DNA of 64,000 nt from Georgenia muralis (GTDB lineage: Bacteria; Actinomycetota; Actinomycetes; Actinomycetales; Actinomycetaceae), in contig NZ_RKRA01000001.1 of NCBI RefSeq assembly GCF_003814705.1, forward strand, positions 3,664,776 to 3,728,775, read 5' to 3'. The notes under the pieces were generated by a model that did not search any database, was not told the origin of the DNA, and saw nothing but the letters and a program-made list of their open reading frames with translations. Shown piece by piece: positions 17,099 to 26,471 of the stretch. The position numbers were made by a program, and so were the translations under genes. Within the stretch, counting starts at the first letter, position 1. Every line of letters starts with the position of its first letter.

Positions 17099-19243
17099 CT
17101 AGGGTGCGAAGTCGTCCCGCCCGCCACCGAAGGCGTCCTTGGCGAGAACCTGCGTGACCTCGTCGCCGCAGTCGGTCACGAACGCCTCGTTGTACTGGTC
17201 GCCGCTGTAGGCGACTGTCCAGTAGTAGGTGCCGCTCACGGTGACACTCACCCCGGTGGCGGTGGCGGCCGTCGTGCCGGACACGTCGACCACCTCGTCG
17301 GAGCCGACCTGGACGGCGCACATGGCGTCACTGAACAGGCTGAACGTCGCCGTGGCGTCGGCGGCATCCGGCGCATCTGCACGCAGACCTGTGATGGTGA
17401 GGCTGTCGTGGAGCACCCAGGTCTGGACGGTGGTGCCGTCCGGCTGGGCCTTCGTGTCGTCGTTGGTGATGGTGCAGGTGACCGTCTCACCGTTGCCGAT
17501 GACCAGGTCGCCGCAGTCGAGCGCCGCGTTGAGGTCGTTGGTGTAGCTGGTGGTGTACCCGGCGAAGGCGTCCTCGACCACGGAGTAGCTCCCGGCGTCG
17601 ACGCTGTGCGAGTTGGAGGCGTCGATCTCGAAGAAGGTCGAGCTCCCGCCGTTCACCTGGTAGCTGAAGTCGGTGACGACCGCGGTGCCGCCGTTGTCGT
17701 TGACGACGACCTTCTCGACGACGAGGGTCGCGGGCTGGTCGTCGTTGGTGATGGTGCACGTGACGGAGCCGCCGGCCGGGACCGTGAGGTCGGTGCAGTC
17801 GGTCGCCGCGTTCTCGGAGTTGGTGTAGGAGGTGTCGTACCCGGTGACGGGCAGGTTCGCCTCGGTCACTGAATAGGTGCCCGCGTCGAGGGTGATGCTG
17901 TTCGACCCGGCGAGCGGGTCACCCACGACGGGCGTGAAGGCCGTGGCGGTCCCGCCGTCGACCTGGAAAGAGAAGTCGTCGGCCTCGAGAAGCCCGCCGT
18001 CATCGTTGACGACCTCCTTCTCGACGACGAGGGTGCCCTGCTGGAGCTCGTTGACGATGGTGCAGGCGACGGTCTCACCCGCCGTGACGGTGAAGTCGTT
18101 CCCGCCGGGGTAGACGTCGATCTCATCACCCGTGACATCCGGATCGGGGTCGCACGTGATCGAGGCTAGGTCGTACGCGCCCGCGCTGATGATTTCGGAG
18201 AGCGTGTAGTCGGTGCCCGCGATGAGGTCGATGACGGTGTCCGAGTCGCCGTCGGCCGTGAGGGTGCCGCCGGCCTGGGACTCGTCCGTCGTGGCGTCGG
18301 CGTCGTCGTAGAAGACGTTGCCCCCGCCGCTGCGCTCCAGCGTCCAGTCGAACGTGCCGGTGCCGCCCGTCGGGTCGGTGACCTTGGTGATGGTGACGGC
18401 GCCACAGTTGGTGATCGTGAGGTAGTCGGCGACGTCGGCCAGGACGGTGTCCTTGTAGTCGGCCGTGTCGGAGTTGCCGGTCACGGTGCCGGGGATGACG
18501 TTGCCGATGGTCAGGCAGGAGTCCGGGGCGTTGGTGAAGACGGTGTCGGTGAGGTTGATCGCAGCCTCGCCGTAGAACTTGTCGCCACTGACCGCGGCGT
18601 ACGCGCTGGGTGCGAGCACCGCAGTGCCCTCGTCGAGAACCAGGCCCTCGCCGAAGTCGAAGACGCCGTCGCCGTCGAGGTCACCGTTCGGGTCGGCGGA
18701 CCAGGTGCGCAGGATGATGTTGATGGTCTGGCCGGCCTGGTCCCAGACGATGATGAAGTCGCCCGGCTGGCGCCGCTCCCACGGGTTGCAGGAAGCGATG
18801 AGATCGGCCGTCGGCAGGGCGTAGTCGCAGTCTTCCGGCTCCGGCTCCTGCTGGAACTCGTACATGATGACGCCGGTGCCCCTGTTGGAGTCGCGCTCCC
18901 AGGCGAAGTAGAGCCACGTGTCGGTCCCGGAGGTCTCGGTGTCGAGCCAGACGTTGCGCAGATCCACCTGCGCGTTCGGGTTCGTCGTGCCCAGCATGGG
19001 CGGCGCGGCGGAGTGGATCACGCCGAGCTTGGTGGTGTTGGAGTTCAGGGGGCCGAGCTCCTGGGCGTTGCCGAACCCGTCCTCGAAGAGGAAGGCGTCG
19101 GCGTCGGGCACGTCGCCGTCGATGTCGAACGGGTTGACGGACACGGCCTGGGACGCGGTGATGGCGCCCAGGCCGAGGAAGGTGAGAGCCACCGTTGTAC
19201 AGACAGCGAGGAAGCGCCTGTGTCGCGACGTGCGTTGGCGCAT
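17099..19243 (-). CDS. Secreted repeat protein with prealbumin-like domains
   Basis: A 714-residue exported protein. It has a classical signal peptide (basic RQRTSRHRR, hydrophobic core, probable cut after ASQAVS) and a well-placed Shine-Dalgarno (GAAGGGA) before ATG 19243. Residues about 30-290 form a unique acidic Trp/Tyr-containing region. At least three related domains of about 90-100 residues follow, sharing LVVEKxVVND, DAGxYSV, TSYTN and VTCTITNDD. They resemble prealbumin-like or Cna-B-like adhesin stalk domains. No LPXTG sorting signal or C-terminal TM helix is present (it ends GGRDDFAP), so it should be released or held non-covalently. The function is unknown; surface adhesin is the best guess. 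Confidence 0.82.
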   Translation of the reverse strand: MRQRTSRHRRFLAVCTTVALTFLGLGAITASQAVSVNPFDIDGDVPDADAFLFEDGFGNAQELGPLNSNTTKLGVIHSAAPPMLGTTNPNAQVDLRNVWLDTETSGTDTWLYFAWERDSNRGTGVIMYEFQQEPEPEDCDYALPTADLIASCNPWERRQPGDFIIVWDQAGQTINIILRTWSADPNGDLDGDGVFDFGEGLVLDEGTAVLAPSAYAAVSGDKFYGEAAINLTDTVFTNAPDSCLTIGNVIPGTVTGNSDTADYKDTVLADVADYLTITNCGAVTITKVTDPTGGTGTFDWTLERSGGGNVFYDDADATTDESQAGGTLTADGDSDTVIDLIAGTDYTLSEIISAGAYDLASITCDPDPDVTGDEIDVYPGGNDFTVTAGETVACTIVNELQQGTLVVEKEVVNDDGGLLEADDFSFQVDGGTATAFTPVVGDPLAGSNSITLDAGTYSVTEANLPVTGYDTSYTNSENAATDCTDLTVPAGGSVTCTITNDDQPATLVVEKVVVNDNGGTAVVTDFSYQVNGGSSTFFEIDASNSHSVDAGSYSVVEDAFAGYTTSYTNDLNAALDCGDLVIGNGETVTCTITNDDTKAQPDGTTVQTWVLHDSLTITGLRADAPDAADATATFSLFSDAMCAVQVGSDEVVDVSGTTAATATGVSVTVSGTYYWTVAYSGDQYNEAFVTDCGDEVTQVLAKDAFGGGRDDFAP

Positions 19244-19580
19244 GATGGAGTCCCTTCTCGAGGCGCTACTGACGGCGCCGATTTCCCGTGGTCGAACGCG
19301 CGACGCGGGAACCTCCTGCCCTTCTGAGCCGCGTCGTGCGGGCGGTGCGCCCCGGTCGAACTCCGTGGGTCCGGGCCTGGGTCGTCCCACCAGCCGGTCC
19401 CCCCTGGTGCGACCGTAGGGCGGGCATGACCGGCCGCGACATCGGCAACTCACCCGATTCCTCACCCTCTGATCGCCCTACGCCCTCCCTAGGGTGAAGA
19501 CCTGATGTCCGCGGGCTTTCCCCCCGGGTTCATCCCCACGGGGTGTGTCACCCGCTGGCGGCGCGGCCTAGCATGTCGCC
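19244..19580. other. Divergent promoter region, no gene seen
   Basis: 337 bp between the secreted repeat gene (minus) and the LuxR gene (plus). It holds the repeat gene's Shine-Dalgarno, an 8-bp palindrome CCCTAGGG at about 19486-19493, and several CACCC/GGGTG elements between 19445 and 19500. The LuxR -10 box TAGCAT lies at 19569-19574, 6 nt before the ATG, so that gene looks leaderless. No reading frame with coding character was seen. Confidence 0.5.
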
Positions 19581-20225
19581 ATGGCGAGCGTCGTGGGGGC
19601 GCACGCCCGTGCTGTCGTGCTGGCGTCGGGGGACGACCTACGGCGAGAGCTGGGGCGGATTCTCGCGCGCCTGGACCTGGAGCTGGTGTGCGCGTCGTCG
19701 GCGACCGAGGTCATGCGCCTCCGGGGCGACGCTCCCGCCGTAGCCGTGCTGGAGGTGGAGGCCGGTGCGTTCATGGTGTGCCGGCACCTCCACGACCGGT
19801 TCGGGGAGTCGCTCCCCGTCCTCATGGTCTCGGCCACCCGGACCGAGCCCCAGGACCGCGTGGCGGGGTTCCTCGTGGGCGCCGACGACTACCTCGCCGT
19901 GCCCTTCGACGCCGATGAGGCGCTGTGCCGGGTGCGCCGGTCCCTCATGCGTGACGCCCGACGGTCGGTCTCCTCCCCAGCCCTCGCGGCGCTGACGGAC
20001 CGGGAGGCCGAGGTGCTCGACCTGCTCGTGGCGGGGTACACGCAGAAGCAGATCGCCACCCGTCTGGACATCTCCGGCAAGACGGTGGGCACCCACATCC
20101 AGCACCTCCTGACCAAGCTGGACCTCCACAGCAGGACGGACGCCATCGCGCTGGCGATCCGGGCGGGGCTGAGCCCGCAGGGCCCCGGGACCGGGCGGCA
20201 GGGGATCGTCTCGCTCAGCGCTTGA
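19581..20225 (+). CDS. LuxR-type regulator with a degenerate receiver domain
   Basis: A 214-residue NarL/LuxR-like protein. Residues 10-125 look like a CheY receiver (GDDLRREL acidic pair, VLMVSAT, GADDYLAVPF). The phospho-acceptor Asp is replaced by Glu58 (VLEVE) and the conserved Lys before Pro-Phe by Val107. Residues about 137-195 are a clear GerE HTH (LTDREAEVLDLL, KQIATRLDISGKTVGTHI). It is therefore probably an atypical response regulator that does not depend on phosphorylation. No histidine kinase is adjacent. A -10 box TAGCAT 6 nt before the ATG suggests a leaderless mRNA. The HerA-like ATPase follows 20 bp downstream. Confidence 0.85.
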   Translation: MASVVGAHARAVVLASGDDLRRELGRILARLDLELVCASSATEVMRLRGDAPAVAVLEVEAGAFMVCRHLHDRFGESLPVLMVSATRTEPQDRVAGFLVGADDYLAVPFDADEALCRVRRSLMRDARRSVSSPALAALTDREAEVLDLLVAGYTQKQIATRLDISGKTVGTHIQHLLTKLDLHSRTDAIALAIRAGLSPQGPGTGRQGIVSLSA

Positions 20226-20245
20226 GGCGTGGAAGGATCGCGGTC

Positions 20246-22138
20246 ATGGCCGACGACCTGACCACCGCCGATCTCGCCAAGCTCAAGGCCGACGCCGCCC
20301 AGGCCGCCGCGGAGGCGGCCCAGGCACGGGCGACCGCCGCACAGGCGGCGCTCGACGCCGCGCTCGCCGCGGCCGGGCACGCGTCGGCGGGCTCACCGGG
20401 CGCGGCCCAGGCCCCGGCCCCGACCACGGCTGACGTGCCGGGGTCCGAGGCCCCCGCGCCGCAGCCCGAGGCGGCCGCCACGACGCCCGCGCCGGACGGC
20501 GCCGCCGGGCACTCGCCCGACCTGGTCGGCTACGCCGCCGAGGTGGCCGCCGGCTACACCTTCGAGGGCCCCACGCTCGCGGTCGGTGCGCTGGTCACGG
20601 AGGACGGTGCCGTCCCCGGTGCACAGGTGCGCCTGCCGCTGGGCATGCTCAACCGCCACGGCCTGGTCGCCGGCGCCACCGGGACCGGCAAGACCCGCAC
20701 CCTCCAGGTGCTGGGCGAGGGCCTCTCCGACGCCGGCGTGCCGGTCTTCCTCACCGACATCAAGGGCGACCTCTCCGGCGTTCTCGAGCCCGGCCAGGAG
20801 AGCGAGAAGCTCCTCGAGCGCACCCGCGGCATCGGCCAGGACTGGTCCCCGACGTCCTACCCGGTCGAGCTGCTCTCCCTCGGCGGGGTCGGCCGGGGCG
20901 TGCCGATCCGCACGACGGTGACCGACTTCGGGCCTCTCCTCCTCGCGAAGGTCCTGGGCCTGAACGACACGCAGGAGTCCAGCCTGCAGCTGATCTTCCA
21001 CTGGGCCGACACCCAGGGCCTGGCCCTGCTCGACCTCAAGGACCTCCGCTCGACCGTCGCCTACCTCACGAGCGACGAGGGCAAGCCCGAGCTGCGCGAG
21101 ATCGGCGGGATCTCCTCCGCCACCGCGGGCGTCATCCTCCGCGAGATCTCCGCGCTCCAGGCGCAGGGCGCCGACGTCTTCTTCGGCGAACCGGCCTTCG
21201 ACACCGCCGACCTGCTCCGCACCGCGGCCGACGGCCGCGGCGTCGTCTCGGCCCTGCAGCTGCCCGACCTGCAGGACCGGCCCGGTCTCTTCTCCACCTT
21301 CGTCATGTGGCTCCTGGCGGACCTCTTCGGCTCCCTGCCGGAGGTCGGTGACCTCGACCGCCCGCGGCTGGTGTTCTTCTTCGACGAGGCGCACCTGCTC
21401 TTCGCCGACGCCTCGGCCGAGTTCCTCAAGCAGGTCACCCAGACGGTCCGGCTCATCCGGTCCAAGGGCGTGGGGATCTTCTTCGTCACGCAGACGCCCA
21501 AGGACATCCCCGAGGACGTCCTGGCCCAGCTCGGTGCCCGGGTCCAGCACGCCCTGCGGGCCTTCACGCCCAAGGACGCCGACGCCCTACGCGCCACCGC
21601 GCGCACCTTCCCCACCTCCCCCTACGACCTCGAGGAGCTCCTCACGACGCTGGGCACCGGCGAGGCGGTCGTGACGGTCCTGTCCGAGAAGGGGGCGCCG
21701 ACCCCGGTGGCGGCCACCCGCCTGCGCGCGCCCCGCGCCTCGATGGAGCCGGCCACGACCGCGGCGATGGAGTCCGCGGTGGCCGCGTCACCCCTGCTGG
21801 CGCGGTACGGCGCCGCGGTGGACAACGAGTCCGCCCACGAGCTCCTCGCCGCCCGCGTGGCGCAGCAGGAGGCCGCCGCGCAGGCCGCCGCCACCTGGGC
21901 GGAGGCGGTCCGCCTCGCCGCGGAGCAGCGCAGGGAGACCGAGCGCGCGGCGAAGGAACGCGACCGGGAGCTGGCGAAGCTGCAGGCGGAGATCGAGCGC
22001 GAGGAGAAGAAGGCCCGGGACGCCGCCGAGCGCGCCGCCCGGCGTCGCGGCAGCGCCTTCGACTCCTTCCTCCGCTCGGCCGGCACGCAGCTGGGCCGGG
22101 AGATCACCCGGTCGATCCTGGGCACGCGCCGCCGCTGA
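20246..22138 (+). CDS. HerA-like ATPase (DUF853 family)
   Basis: A 630-residue cytosolic AAA/FtsK-HerA superfamily NTPase. An Ala/Gln-rich helical N-terminus (residues 5-50) and a Pro/Ala linker precede the ATPase core. Walker A is GATGTGKT, Walker B is LVFFFDEAHLLF, and a sensor-like FFVTQTPKDIPEDVL follows. The C-terminus (about 540-630) is a charged coiled coil ending in GREITRSILGTRRR. The family is widespread but uncharacterised in vivo; a motor acting on DNA or protein is inferred. GGAAGGA gives a good ribosome site before ATG 20246. It probably shares a transcript with the LuxR gene. Confidence 0.87.
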   Translation: MADDLTTADLAKLKADAAQAAAEAAQARATAAQAALDAALAAAGHASAGSPGAAQAPAPTTADVPGSEAPAPQPEAAATTPAPDGAAGHSPDLVGYAAEVAAGYTFEGPTLAVGALVTEDGAVPGAQVRLPLGMLNRHGLVAGATGTGKTRTLQVLGEGLSDAGVPVFLTDIKGDLSGVLEPGQESEKLLERTRGIGQDWSPTSYPVELLSLGGVGRGVPIRTTVTDFGPLLLAKVLGLNDTQESSLQLIFHWADTQGLALLDLKDLRSTVAYLTSDEGKPELREIGGISSATAGVILREISALQAQGADVFFGEPAFDTADLLRTAADGRGVVSALQLPDLQDRPGLFSTFVMWLLADLFGSLPEVGDLDRPRLVFFFDEAHLLFADASAEFLKQVTQTVRLIRSKGVGIFFVTQTPKDIPEDVLAQLGARVQHALRAFTPKDADALRATARTFPTSPYDLEELLTTLGTGEAVVTVLSEKGAPTPVAATRLRAPRASMEPATTAAMESAVAASPLLARYGAAVDNESAHELLAARVAQQEAAAQAAATWAEAVRLAAEQRRETERAAKERDRELAKLQAEIEREEKKARDAAERAARRRGSAFDSFLRSAGTQLGREITRSILGTRRR

Positions 22139-22183
22139 CACGGCCCACAGTCCGTGCCGCACGGTCGCGGCGGCCCGCTCCGG

Positions 22184-23209
22184 TCAGCCGCGCCGGTACA
22201 CGACGTCGGTGACGAGCTGGCGCCGCTCCCCCGGGGCGAGCGCGAGCTCGTCCGCCTGGTCGGCGCGGTTGAGGGCGTCGGTGAGCAGCTGGCACGGCTC
22301 GACGGCGATCGAGCCGCGCGGGTCACGCTCGAGCGCGTCACCGGTGAACACGTGGACCACGCGGGCCTGGAAGGGCTCCTGCTCCACGGTGAGCGTGTCG
22401 CCCGTGCGCGGCGAGCGCACGACCGTGGCCACGACGCCGTCGTCGTCGGGCACGAGGTTGGTGAAGGCGTCGTCGAGGGCCGTCTGGCCCAGGGGCGCGA
22501 ACCGCACGGGCGCTGCCGTCCCGGCGTAGGCCTGCTCCCCCGCGAGCGGGATGCGGGCGGCGTCGGTGAGGACCCGGGCGCGCGCCGGGACGCTCAGCTC
22601 GAGCTCGTCGACGCTGGCGTGCCCGGGCAGGCGCAGGTACGGGTGCCAGCCCAGGGCCACCGGCGCGGCGGTGTCGCCGAGGTTCCGCGCGACCAGCTCC
22701 AGGCCGAGCCGGGCCTCGCCGAACGAGCCGATGCCCAGGGAGTAGGTGGCGGTGACCTCGACGGTGAACGGGTACCCGGGGTTGAGGTCGGGGGTGATCG
22801 TCGCGGTCAGGCGCAGGGTCCGGTCGGAGTCCGTCGCCCCGGCGGCGGCGCGGCGCCAGGGGACGTCGGTGAGGAGTCCGTGCAGGGCCTCGCGGGTGCC
22901 GTCAACGTCGGCCCCGAGGTCGTGGGAGGTCCCGGCGAAGGTGTACCGGGCGTCGCGGACCCGGTTGGACCACGGGGCCAGGACGACGCCGCGGTAGCCG
23001 TCACGCTCGGCGAGCTCGGCGGCGCTGCGGTAGCCGTCGTGCAGGTCGACCGGGGCGCCGTCCGGGCCGGGGACCTGCCAGCGCAGGAGGGTCGCGCCCG
23101 TCTCCGCGACCTCCAGGAGCGCACCGTCGGGGTGGGTGAGCACCCAGGTGGTCTGCCCGTCGAGGTCCCCGCGGGTCACCGCGGCGCGGGTGACGGAACT
23201 GGTCTCCAT
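22184..23209 (-). CDS. Aldose 1-epimerase (mutarotase) family protein
   Basis: A 341-residue galactose-mutarotase-like enzyme that interconverts alpha and beta anomers of hexoses. The family pattern is visible: LAPWSNRVRDARYTF (substrate Arg), HGLLTDVPW (catalytic His in the HG motif), LGWHPYLRLPG (second His) and a C-terminal SIAVEPCQ (Glu). Its length is typical. ATG 23209 follows a GGAG ribosome site. It lies 46 bp from the convergent HerA-like gene and on the same strand as the ArsA-type gene, 55 bp away. The exact sugar is unknown. Confidence 0.88.
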   Translation of the reverse strand: METSSVTRAAVTRGDLDGQTTWVLTHPDGALLEVAETGATLLRWQVPGPDGAPVDLHDGYRSAAELAERDGYRGVVLAPWSNRVRDARYTFAGTSHDLGADVDGTREALHGLLTDVPWRRAAAGATDSDRTLRLTATITPDLNPGYPFTVEVTATYSLGIGSFGEARLGLELVARNLGDTAAPVALGWHPYLRLPGHASVDELELSVPARARVLTDAARIPLAGEQAYAGTAAPVRFAPLGQTALDDAFTNLVPDDDGVVATVVRSPRTGDTLTVEQEPFQARVVHVFTGDALERDPRGSIAVEPCQLLTDALNRADQADELALAPGERRQLVTDVVYRRG

Positions 23210-23264
23210 GCTTGCTCCTGCTCTCGTTCGTCGTCTGGCCCTCAGCATGACCGATCGGCGCCGC

Positions 23265-24257
23265 TCACGCCGGGGTGTCCACGTCGCGGCCCAGCTCGTG
23301 GGCGAACCGCTCGAGGGCGTCGGGGCCGACGATGTCCCCGGGTAGGAGCGGTACCTGGACGATCGGAACCCTCGGGAGCGCCGCACGCACCTCGGCGAGG
23401 TAGGCCTGTTCCTGCACCCGTCGGGCGGCCAGGAGCTCGCCGGCGTCGGCGGGCGAGCGCTTGTTGACCACGAGTGCGCCCACCTGCACACCGGCACGGG
23501 AGAGCTGGGCGTGCAGCTCGATGGTCTCCAGGACCGGGAGCCGCTCGGCGGCCAGGACGATGACGAAGGTCGTCCGCCCGGCGTCGAGGAGGACCTCGCG
23601 CAGGTGCTCGAAACGCCGGCGGCGGTGCAGGAGGATGCGGCGGATCTCGTGGTCCCGGGCCGCGCGCGGGTCCTCCCGTCCCATCAGCCCGGCGGGGTCG
23701 TCCTCCAGCCGGCGCAGCGCTGCGCCGAACCGCTCGGCGCGGTGCTGGCGCCGCAGGAGCCCGTCCGTCCATGCCCCCATGGTCTCGGGCAGGGTCATGA
23801 GCCGGGCGGTGTGCCCGGACGGTGCGGTGTCGAAGACGATGAGGTCGTACTGCGCCGGTCCGGACTCGACGGTGTCGGCGATCCGCTCGAGGATCGCGGC
23901 CTCGTGCGTCCCGGGTGCGTCGCGGGCGAGCTCGAGGTGCTTGTCCACCTCGCCGGCGAGGTGCTCGGGCATGAGCCGTCGGACGGTGGCCCCGACGACG
24001 GCGAGGTGGGCGTCGGTCGTCCGCGCCGGGTCGATCTCCAGCCCGTCGAGCCGCTCGGCGAGGCCGGTGACCCGGTCACCGACGTCACGGCGCCAGAGGT
24101 GGCCGAGGTTGTGGGCGGGGTCGGTGGAGACGACAAGCACCCGTCGCCCCGCCTGCGCCTGTGCGAGGGCGACGGCGGAGGCGACGGCCGTCTTGCCGAC
24201 CCCGCCCTTGCCGCCGACGAAGAGGACCCGGGAGCGGGCGGCGAGCTCTAGCAGCAT
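23265..24257 (-). CDS. ArsA/GET3-family ATPase
   Basis: A 330-residue deviant-Walker P-loop ATPase. The signature is [19 protein letters not shown] at residues 14-32, followed by [14 protein letters not shown] (switch I) and [16 protein letters not shown] (switch II). It is a single-domain protein, unlike the two-domain ArsA of arsenite pumps, and no arsenic genes are nearby. ATG 24257 lies inside the end of the upstream small Cys-Cys gene (10-bp overlap), which itself follows cstA. The tight coupling suggests a client or maturation role linked to CstA rather than arsenite export. Confidence 0.9.
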   Translation of the reverse strand: MLLELAARSRVLFVGGKGGVGKTAVASAVALAQAQAGRRVLVVSTDPAHNLGHLWRRDVGDRVTGLAERLDGLEIDPARTTDAHLAVVGATVRRLMPEHLAGEVDKHLELARDAPGTHEAAILERIADTVESGPAQYDLIVFDTAPSGHTARLMTLPETMGAWTDGLLRRQHRAERFGAALRRLEDDPAGLMGREDPRAARDHEIRRILLHRRRRFEHLREVLLDAGRTTFVIVLAAERLPVLETIELHAQLSRAGVQVGALVVNKRSPADAGELLAARRVQEQAYLAEVRAALPRVPIVQVPLLPGDIVGPDALERFAHELGRDVDTPA

Positions 24258-24523
24258 GAGATGTGCTCCAGGGGCGAGCGGTCAAGCCCCATCCGCCGGT
24301 GCCAGTCGTGGAAGCGGTCGTAGACGGCCGGCAGGAGCTCGACGGTGTAGTAGCTCACGGGGTTGGGCACCCCGAGGGCCTCGGCGAGGACCATCATGAG
24401 GAAGAGGTCCTCCTCGTCGCGCCGGGCCCGGGCGAACGTGGACCGGTAGGGCGCCACGTAGAGCTCGCGCAGACCCGCCGCCAGGCGGGTCCGCGCGAGC
24501 TCGAACGTCTCGCGGGTGGTCAC
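24248..24523 (-). CDS. Small cory-CC-star protein ending in Cys-Cys
   Basis: A 91-residue protein from GTG 24523. It contains a helical region ([36 protein letters not shown]), [21 protein letters not shown] and ends exactly in ISCC before the stop. I recognise it as the family named cory-CC-star, known only by conservation and its terminal Cys pair. It sits between cstA (5 bp upstream) and the ArsA-type ATPase (10-bp overlap). E. coli CstA and BtsT also have small partner proteins (YbdD/YjiX) that, as I recall, end in Cys-Cys, so a CstA-partner role is a reasonable inference. Initiation at GTG is the only standard choice near the conserved part. Confidence 0.82.
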   Translation of the reverse strand: MTTRETFELARTRLAAGLRELYVAPYRSTFARARRDEEDLFLMMVLAEALGVPNPVSYYTVELLPAVYDRFHDWHRRMGLDRSPLEHISCC

Positions 24524-24528
24524 GGTGG

Positions 24529-26214
24529 TCAGTGCCGGGCCGACTCCGCGACGGCCTCCTCCGCGGGGGCGCGCCGGGCGGCGGCCATCGCCAGGCCGGC
24601 CTCGACGATGACCCACAGGGCAGCGACGAGGATGACCAGGTCCATCCCGAGCAGGAGCCAGTTGCCGGCCGCGTAGAACGTCCCGATCTGGACAACGAGC
24701 GCGAAGACCGACATCGACAGCACGAACACCAGCGGGACGAGCACCGGGAGCACCGGGCGTCCCTTGCGCAGCAGCATCACGGCCACGATCGAGAGCGTCA
24801 GGCCGGCGAGCAGCTGGTTGGTGGTGCCGAACAGCGGCCAGATGACCATGCCGCCGGAGCCGTCGGCACCGGCGCCGAACGCCAGTCCGAGAGCGACGAC
24901 GAGGACGACGACGGTGCTCACGCCCTTGCCGATGCGGATACCGGCGAGCTCGGCGGCCTCCTGGACGACGAAGCGCTGCAGGCGCACCCCGGTGTCCATG
25001 GTGGTCGCCGCGAAGAGAACGGCCATGGTCGCCAGGATGGTGGCGCTGAGGGAGACAGGGATACCCAGCCCGGCGTTGATGATCGACCCGCCGCCGGTGA
25101 CGAACGCGGCGACGCCGCCGGAGTTGAACGCGCTGTAAACGGCCTCCCAGTCCGCAAGGGTGCGGAAGCCGGCTGTGGTGGCGATGATCGCACCGAGCGC
25201 CAGCAGGCCCTCGCCGACGGCACCGAAGTAGCCGACGAACCGGGCGTCGGTCTCCTTGTCGAGCTGCTTGGAGGAGGTGCCCGAGGAGACCATGCCGTGG
25301 AATCCGGAGATGGCGCCGCACGCGATGGTGACGAAGAGGAGCGGGACGATGTTCGGGGTGCCCTCGGGCAGGTTGGTGTTCAGGGCCGGCGCGACGACGG
25401 TCGGGGCGGACACGAGCACCGCGCCGTAGAGGATGCCCAGGCCGATGAAGAGCTGCAGGCCGTTGATGTAGTCGCGCGGCTGCAGCAGGAGCCAGACCGG
25501 CAGGACGGAGGCGATGCCCGCGTAGACGAACAGCACGAGGATCCAGAAGGAGTTGTCCGACAGGCCGAGGATCGTCTCGGGCAGGACGACGGGCACACGG
25601 TCCCCGACGAGGATGAGGGCGTACAGGGCCACCACGCCCAGGACGGAGACCACGGGCAGGCTCACCCTGAACCGGTACATGGCCTGGCCGACGGCGAGGG
25701 CCACGAGGATCGCACCCCAGGTGGGGATGACAGCGGTCGGGGTGGAGACGAGAAGGTTAGAGATGACGACGGCAAACGCCGCGTTGACCATGAGCAGCAG
25801 CAGGAAGATCACGACGAGGAAGAGGTTGCGCCCGCGCGGACCGATGTAGTTGCCCGAGAGGCTGCCCATGGAGCGGCCCTTGTTGCGCACCGACGCCCAC
25901 AGGGCGCCCAGGTCGTGCATCCCGGCGAAGAAGACGGTGCCGATCGTCACCCACAGGAAGGCCGGCAGCCAGCCCCAGATGACGGCCACGGCGGGGCCCA
26001 CGATCGGGGCCGCGCCCGCGACCGACGTGAAGTGGTGCCCCCACAGCACGTACTTGTTGGTCGGGACGAAGTCGACGCCGTCGCGATGCTCGTGAGCGGG
26101 GGTCGCGAATGCCGGCTTGAGCCGGTACACGCGTCGGGCGAGGAACTTCGAGTACAGCGCATAGCCGGTGATCATCATGGCGACCCCGATGAGGGCCAGC
26201 ACCACGGAATTCAT
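24529..26214 (-). CDS. cstA: CstA-family pyruvate/peptide transporter
   Basis: A 561-residue polytopic carbon-starvation protein. Family members take up pyruvate (E. coli BtsT, CstA) or peptides. Recognisable segments are the N-terminal PTNKYVLWGHHFTSVAGAAP with IVGPAVA, FFAGMHDLGALWASVRNKG, the conserved HGMVSSGTSSKQL loop and WPLFGTTNQLLAGLTL. About 15 TM helices are apparent. ATG 26214 begins MNSVVLALIGVAMMI. It is first in an overlapping set with the cory-CC-star and ArsA-type genes. The 257 bp between it and leuS hold only short repeats. Confidence 0.92.
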   Translation of the reverse strand: MNSVVLALIGVAMMITGYALYSKFLARRVYRLKPAFATPAHEHRDGVDFVPTNKYVLWGHHFTSVAGAAPIVGPAVAVIWGWLPAFLWVTIGTVFFAGMHDLGALWASVRNKGRSMGSLSGNYIGPRGRNLFLVVIFLLLLMVNAAFAVVISNLLVSTPTAVIPTWGAILVALAVGQAMYRFRVSLPVVSVLGVVALYALILVGDRVPVVLPETILGLSDNSFWILVLFVYAGIASVLPVWLLLQPRDYINGLQLFIGLGILYGAVLVSAPTVVAPALNTNLPEGTPNIVPLLFVTIACGAISGFHGMVSSGTSSKQLDKETDARFVGYFGAVGEGLLALGAIIATTAGFRTLADWEAVYSAFNSGGVAAFVTGGGSIINAGLGIPVSLSATILATMAVLFAATTMDTGVRLQRFVVQEAAELAGIRIGKGVSTVVVLVVALGLAFGAGADGSGGMVIWPLFGTTNQLLAGLTLSIVAVMLLRKGRPVLPVLVPLVFVLSMSVFALVVQIGTFYAAGNWLLLGMDLVILVAALWVIVEAGLAMAAARRAPAEEAVAESARH

Positions 26215-26471
26215 GTCGCTCCGATCTGTCGTCCTTGACGAGCGGGGTCGTGCGGGCGCACCGGCCCGTGCCGGGTGCCCACGACGGTTGTCGCGGGGAG
26301 GATATCGGACCGGCAGCCCTGCGATTGACGCACGCGAGCCGTGGCGCTGCTGGACCGGCGCGCGAGGCCGGCGCGAGGCTGGCCCACCAACAGGCAGACT
26401 CCGCCGACCGACTGGTTCCGCCGGCGGACTCCGGACCTCCGCGCTCAGCCGGCAGGCCCGGACACCAGCGC

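Noticed and set aside
17099-17130. Sortase signal at the C-terminus of the secreted repeat protein
   Set aside because: The last residues (KDAFGGGRDDFAP) contain no LPXTG-like motif, hydrophobic span or basic tail.
23265-24257. Arsenite export system
   Set aside because: The ATPase is single-domain and there is no arsB, arsC, arsR or acr3 gene nearby; the partners are cstA and a Cys-Cys protein.
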